This document shows positions 63,377-64,000 of a stretch of 64,000 nucleotides of DNA, in pieces. This stretch comes from Pseudomonas sp. MM211 (GTDB lineage Bacteria; Pseudomonadota; Gammaproteobacteria; Pseudomonadales; Pseudomonadaceae): the NCBI RefSeq assembly GCF_020386635.1, contig NZ_CP081942.1:1116001-1180000 (forward strand), in the 5' to 3' direction. The notes under the pieces are model-generated. The model was given only the letters and a program-made list of their open reading frames with translations, was not told the DNA's origin and did no database searches. Made by a program: the position numbers and the translations under genes. Positions within the stretch are counted from its first letter, which is position 1, and each line of letters begins with the position of its first letter.

Positions 63377-64000
63377 TCAGCCGCGAAAGAACTCCCCCGG
63401 CGTGGCGCCGAACTGCTGGCGGAATGCGGCAATGAAGGCCGAGGTGGAATCGTAGCCGCAGAGCAGTGCCACGTCGGTGACGCGCTGCCCTTGTTCCAGC
63501 GGCGTCAGGGCGCCGAGCAGGCGCAGGCGTTGGCGCCAGGCGCGGAAGGTGAGGCCGGTATCGCGCAGGAACAGGCGGCTCAGGGTCTTTTCCGATACGC
63601 CGAGATTTTCGCCCCAGGCTGCCAGCGTGCGGTCGTCGTCCGGTCTTTTCTGCAGGCGTTTGCACAGCGTTTGCAGGCGCGGGTCGCTCGGCAGCGGTAA
63701 TGACAGGTGCACTTCTGGCGCTGCGCGCAGGCGGTCTAGCAGGACGTGTGCAAGGCGCCCGTCCGGCCCTGCTTCATCGTATTCCACCGGCAGCTCACAA
63801 AAGCTGCGAATCAGCTCGCGGGTCAGGGCGTCCACGCCAAGTACACGGCAACTGCCGGGCAGCGGATCGATTGAGCTGTCGTCCAGGTAGAGGCTGCGCA
63901 TTTCGGTGTTCGGCGAACTCAGCACTTCGTGTTCCAGCCCTGCGGGAATCCAGATAGCACGCTGCGGAGGCGCGACGAAGCTGCCGACGGCGGTGCGCAC
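63377..64000 (-). CDS. AraC family transcriptional regulator (N-terminus outside window)
   Basis: The visible 207 residues include the end of a cupin-like sensor domain (FVAPPQRAIWIPAGLEHEV) and a complete double helix-turn-helix AraC DNA-binding domain (LAAWGENLGVSEKTLSRLFL; VTDVALLCGYDSTSAFIAAF). The sequence runs off the right edge, so the true start is not seen. The cupin segment resembles the NimR/YeaM subgroup, whose E. coli member controls a drug exporter. Confidence 0.88.
   Translation of the reverse strand: MRTAVGSFVAPPQRAIWIPAGLEHEVLSSPNTEMRSLYLDDSSIDPLPGSCRVLGVDALTRELIRSFCELPVEYDEAGPDGRLAHVLLDRLRAAPEVHLSLPLPSDPRLQTLCKRLQKRPDDDRTLAAWGENLGVSEKTLSRLFLRDTGLTFRAWRQRLRLLGALTPLEQGQRVTDVALLCGYDSTSAFIAAFRQQFGATPGEFFRG

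Overview
The window is a high-GC chromosomal segment of a Pseudomonas-type gammaproteobacterium. Support comes from acidic amino acid uptake genes of the P. putida type (aatJQMP-aauSR), a vgrG/PAAR/DUF2169 type VI secretion (T6SS) spike cluster laid out like the tse7 locus of P. aeruginosa, purEK next to adhP, aspA beside a LysR gene, and Pseudomonas-style REP palindromes with a RAYT transposase. The species is not resolved. Both end genes are cut by the window: oadA (5' end missing) and an AraC regulator (N-terminus missing). I see no rRNA, tRNA, CRISPR array, prophage or insertion sequence other than the RAYT.

Layout. 1-6.6 kb: biotin-dependent carboxylase subunit, a lipoprotein, a YeeE/YedE transporter with an overlapping lipoprotein hydrolase, and an AGCS amino acid symporter. 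6.8-12.3 kb: Lrp-type regulator, 2-oxoacid-type TRAP transporter and a cytoplasmic gamma-glutamyltransferase, all on the minus strand. 12.4-24.8 kb: nitrogen and amino acid genes (an ABC pair without ATPase, homocysteine methyltransferase, glutaminase, asparaginase, second AGCS symporter, aspartase, HypT-like LysR), with REP arrays between them. 24.8-32.3 kb: RAYT, then the acidic amino acid ABC transporter and its two-component system, with a readable sigma-54 promoter and a candidate AauR site. 33-37 kb: AdhP, purEK behind a highly structured leader, and small envelope proteins.

37-49 kb is a twelve-gene minus-strand T6SS cargo operon: VgrG, DUF6484, PAAR-nuclease toxin 1 with repeat-protein partner 1, DUF2169 adaptor, a ketosynthase-fold protein without catalytic residues, PAAR-nuclease toxin 2 with partner 2, TIGR02270 HEAT-type protein, a small basic ORF, a DUF6795 protein and a class 3 lipase. 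The toxin-partner module is present twice. Both genes of the distal copy carry a single-base frame break at a G run. No core T6SS apparatus genes are present.

49-64 kb: HD hydrolase with SolA-type oxidase, a RES/Xre toxin-antitoxin pair with a perfect inverted-repeat operator, gamma carbonic anhydrase, oligopeptidase A with a zinc-ribbon partner, a TctCBA tricarboxylate-type transporter divergent from a 2-hydroxyacid FAD dehydrogenase, and three genes of little-known function.

Taken together, much of the window concerns capture and deamination of acidic amino acids and amides (Aat transporter, asparaginase, glutaminase, aspartase, gamma-glutamyltransferase) and uptake of carboxylates (TRAP and TTT systems). 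The T6SS cargo operon is a separate accessory block. A 28-bp AT-rich element shared by the TRAP and TTT promoter regions is the least explained regulatory signal.
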